From NCBI GenBank assembly GCA_022013635.1, contig JAKLPX010000251.1:1-8171 (forward strand): 8,171 nucleotides of DNA. Direction: 5' to 3'. Origin of the DNA: Candidatus Delongbacteria bacterium (GTDB taxonomy: Bacteria; UBA4055). Shown one piece after another: positions 7,833-8,171 of this stretch. Position 1 is the first letter of the stretch. Each line of letters starts with the position of its first letter. Both the position numbers and the translations under genes were made by a program. The notes under the pieces are model-generated. The model did no database searches. It had not been told where the DNA came from and saw only the letters and a list, made by a program, of their open reading frames with translations.

Positions 7833-8171
7833 ATGCCGATCAAAAGATTAAGCATTCAGAATTTAGCCATAATCGAAAACCTTGATATTTTTTTTGAAAA
7901 GGGACTGAATATCATTACAGGTGAAACGGGAGCGGGAAAGTCAATTATAATATCCTCTTTAAAGCTGATATTAGGGCAAAAAACGGACGCGGATATGATA
8001 AGAGCGGGAGAAGATAAGCTTATTATTGAAGCGGAATTTACGGATCTGTCGTCGGGTACAATTGAATTTATCAGTCATAACGAAATAGATTATAATGATT
8101 CCCTGATAATCAGGCGGGAAATTTATAAAAACAAACGAAATAGGCTTTATGCAAATGATTCTCCTGTAAAT
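7833..8171 (+). CDS. recN: DNA repair protein RecN, N-terminal part (3' end outside window)
   Basis: RecN is an SMC-like ATPase that helps repair double-strand breaks by holding DNA ends or sister chromatids together. The 113 visible residues start MPIKRLSIQNLAIIENL, the standard RecN opening, followed by Walker A GETGAGKS (30-37), the S..LKLILGQKTDADMIRAG segment (41-59) and the strand DSLIIRREIYKNKRNRLYANDSPV, which matches the family's RRE....RSR..ING..V pattern. The reading frame is open to the right edge, so the coiled coil, signature motif and Walker B are beyond the window. The start ATG at 7833-7835 follows the previous stop by one base and has AAGGAAA (7813-7819) upstream inside that gene, indicating translational coupling. 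In many bacteria recN is damage-induced; no LexA-like site is visible here, and it probably shares the upstream operon transcript. Confidence 0.95.
   Translation, partial: MPIKRLSIQNLAIIENLDIFFEKGLNIITGETGAGKSIIISSLKLILGQKTDADMIRAGEDKLIIEAEFTDLSSGTIEFISHNEIDYNDSLIIRREIYKNKRNRLYANDSPVN

Overview
This AT-rich window reads as chromosomal DNA from a Gram-negative, low-GC bacterium, most likely in or near the Bacteroidota/Ignavibacteriota group. The clues are a TPR-histidine kinase of the style common there, a type-3 (archaeal/eukaryotic-like) prolyl-tRNA synthetase, and two candidate promoters that fit the Bacteroidota pattern TTG-N20-TAnnTTT. The lineage is inference; no rRNA or other marker is present. 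I see no mobile element, CRISPR array, tRNA or rRNA.

Layout. (1) Positions 2-1692, plus strand: a soluble histidine kinase with seven 40-residue TPR units, a coiled coil, and HisKA and HATPase domains. It runs in from the left edge and is split into two reading frames at an A7 run (589-595) followed at once by TAA. A -1 shift there restores the 40-residue TPR period exactly, so this was, or still is, one protein. (2) Positions 1701-2366, minus strand: a CvpA-family membrane protein, convergent with the kinase, with its own candidate promoter at 2412-2442. (3) Positions 2467-2904, minus strand: D-aminoacyl-tRNA deacylase (dtd). (4) Positions 2976-3509, plus strand: a flavin-reductase-like FMN-binding protein, divergent from dtd across 71 bp. 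(5) Positions 3602-8171, plus strand: a tight run of IMP dehydrogenase (guaB), prolyl-tRNA synthetase (proS), a divergent PRPP-synthetase-like protein, and the start of recN, which leaves the window on the right. Gaps are 16, 23 and 1 bp, and a candidate promoter lies just before guaB, so this looks like one operon.

How the genes fit together. guaB commits IMP to guanine nucleotides, and the PRPP-synthetase-like protein belongs to the fold that makes or uses PRPP, so a nucleotide link is plausible, although its catalytic loops are eroded. proS and dtd both serve accurate translation. recN is a DNA-repair ATPase and may simply share the transcript. There is no gene-free stretch longer than about 100 bp.

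The two observations most worth following are the precisely phased A AAA AAA frame break in the kinase and the PRPP-synthetase-like protein with a rewritten phosphate-binding loop. I found no clear evidence of a wholly new multi-gene system.
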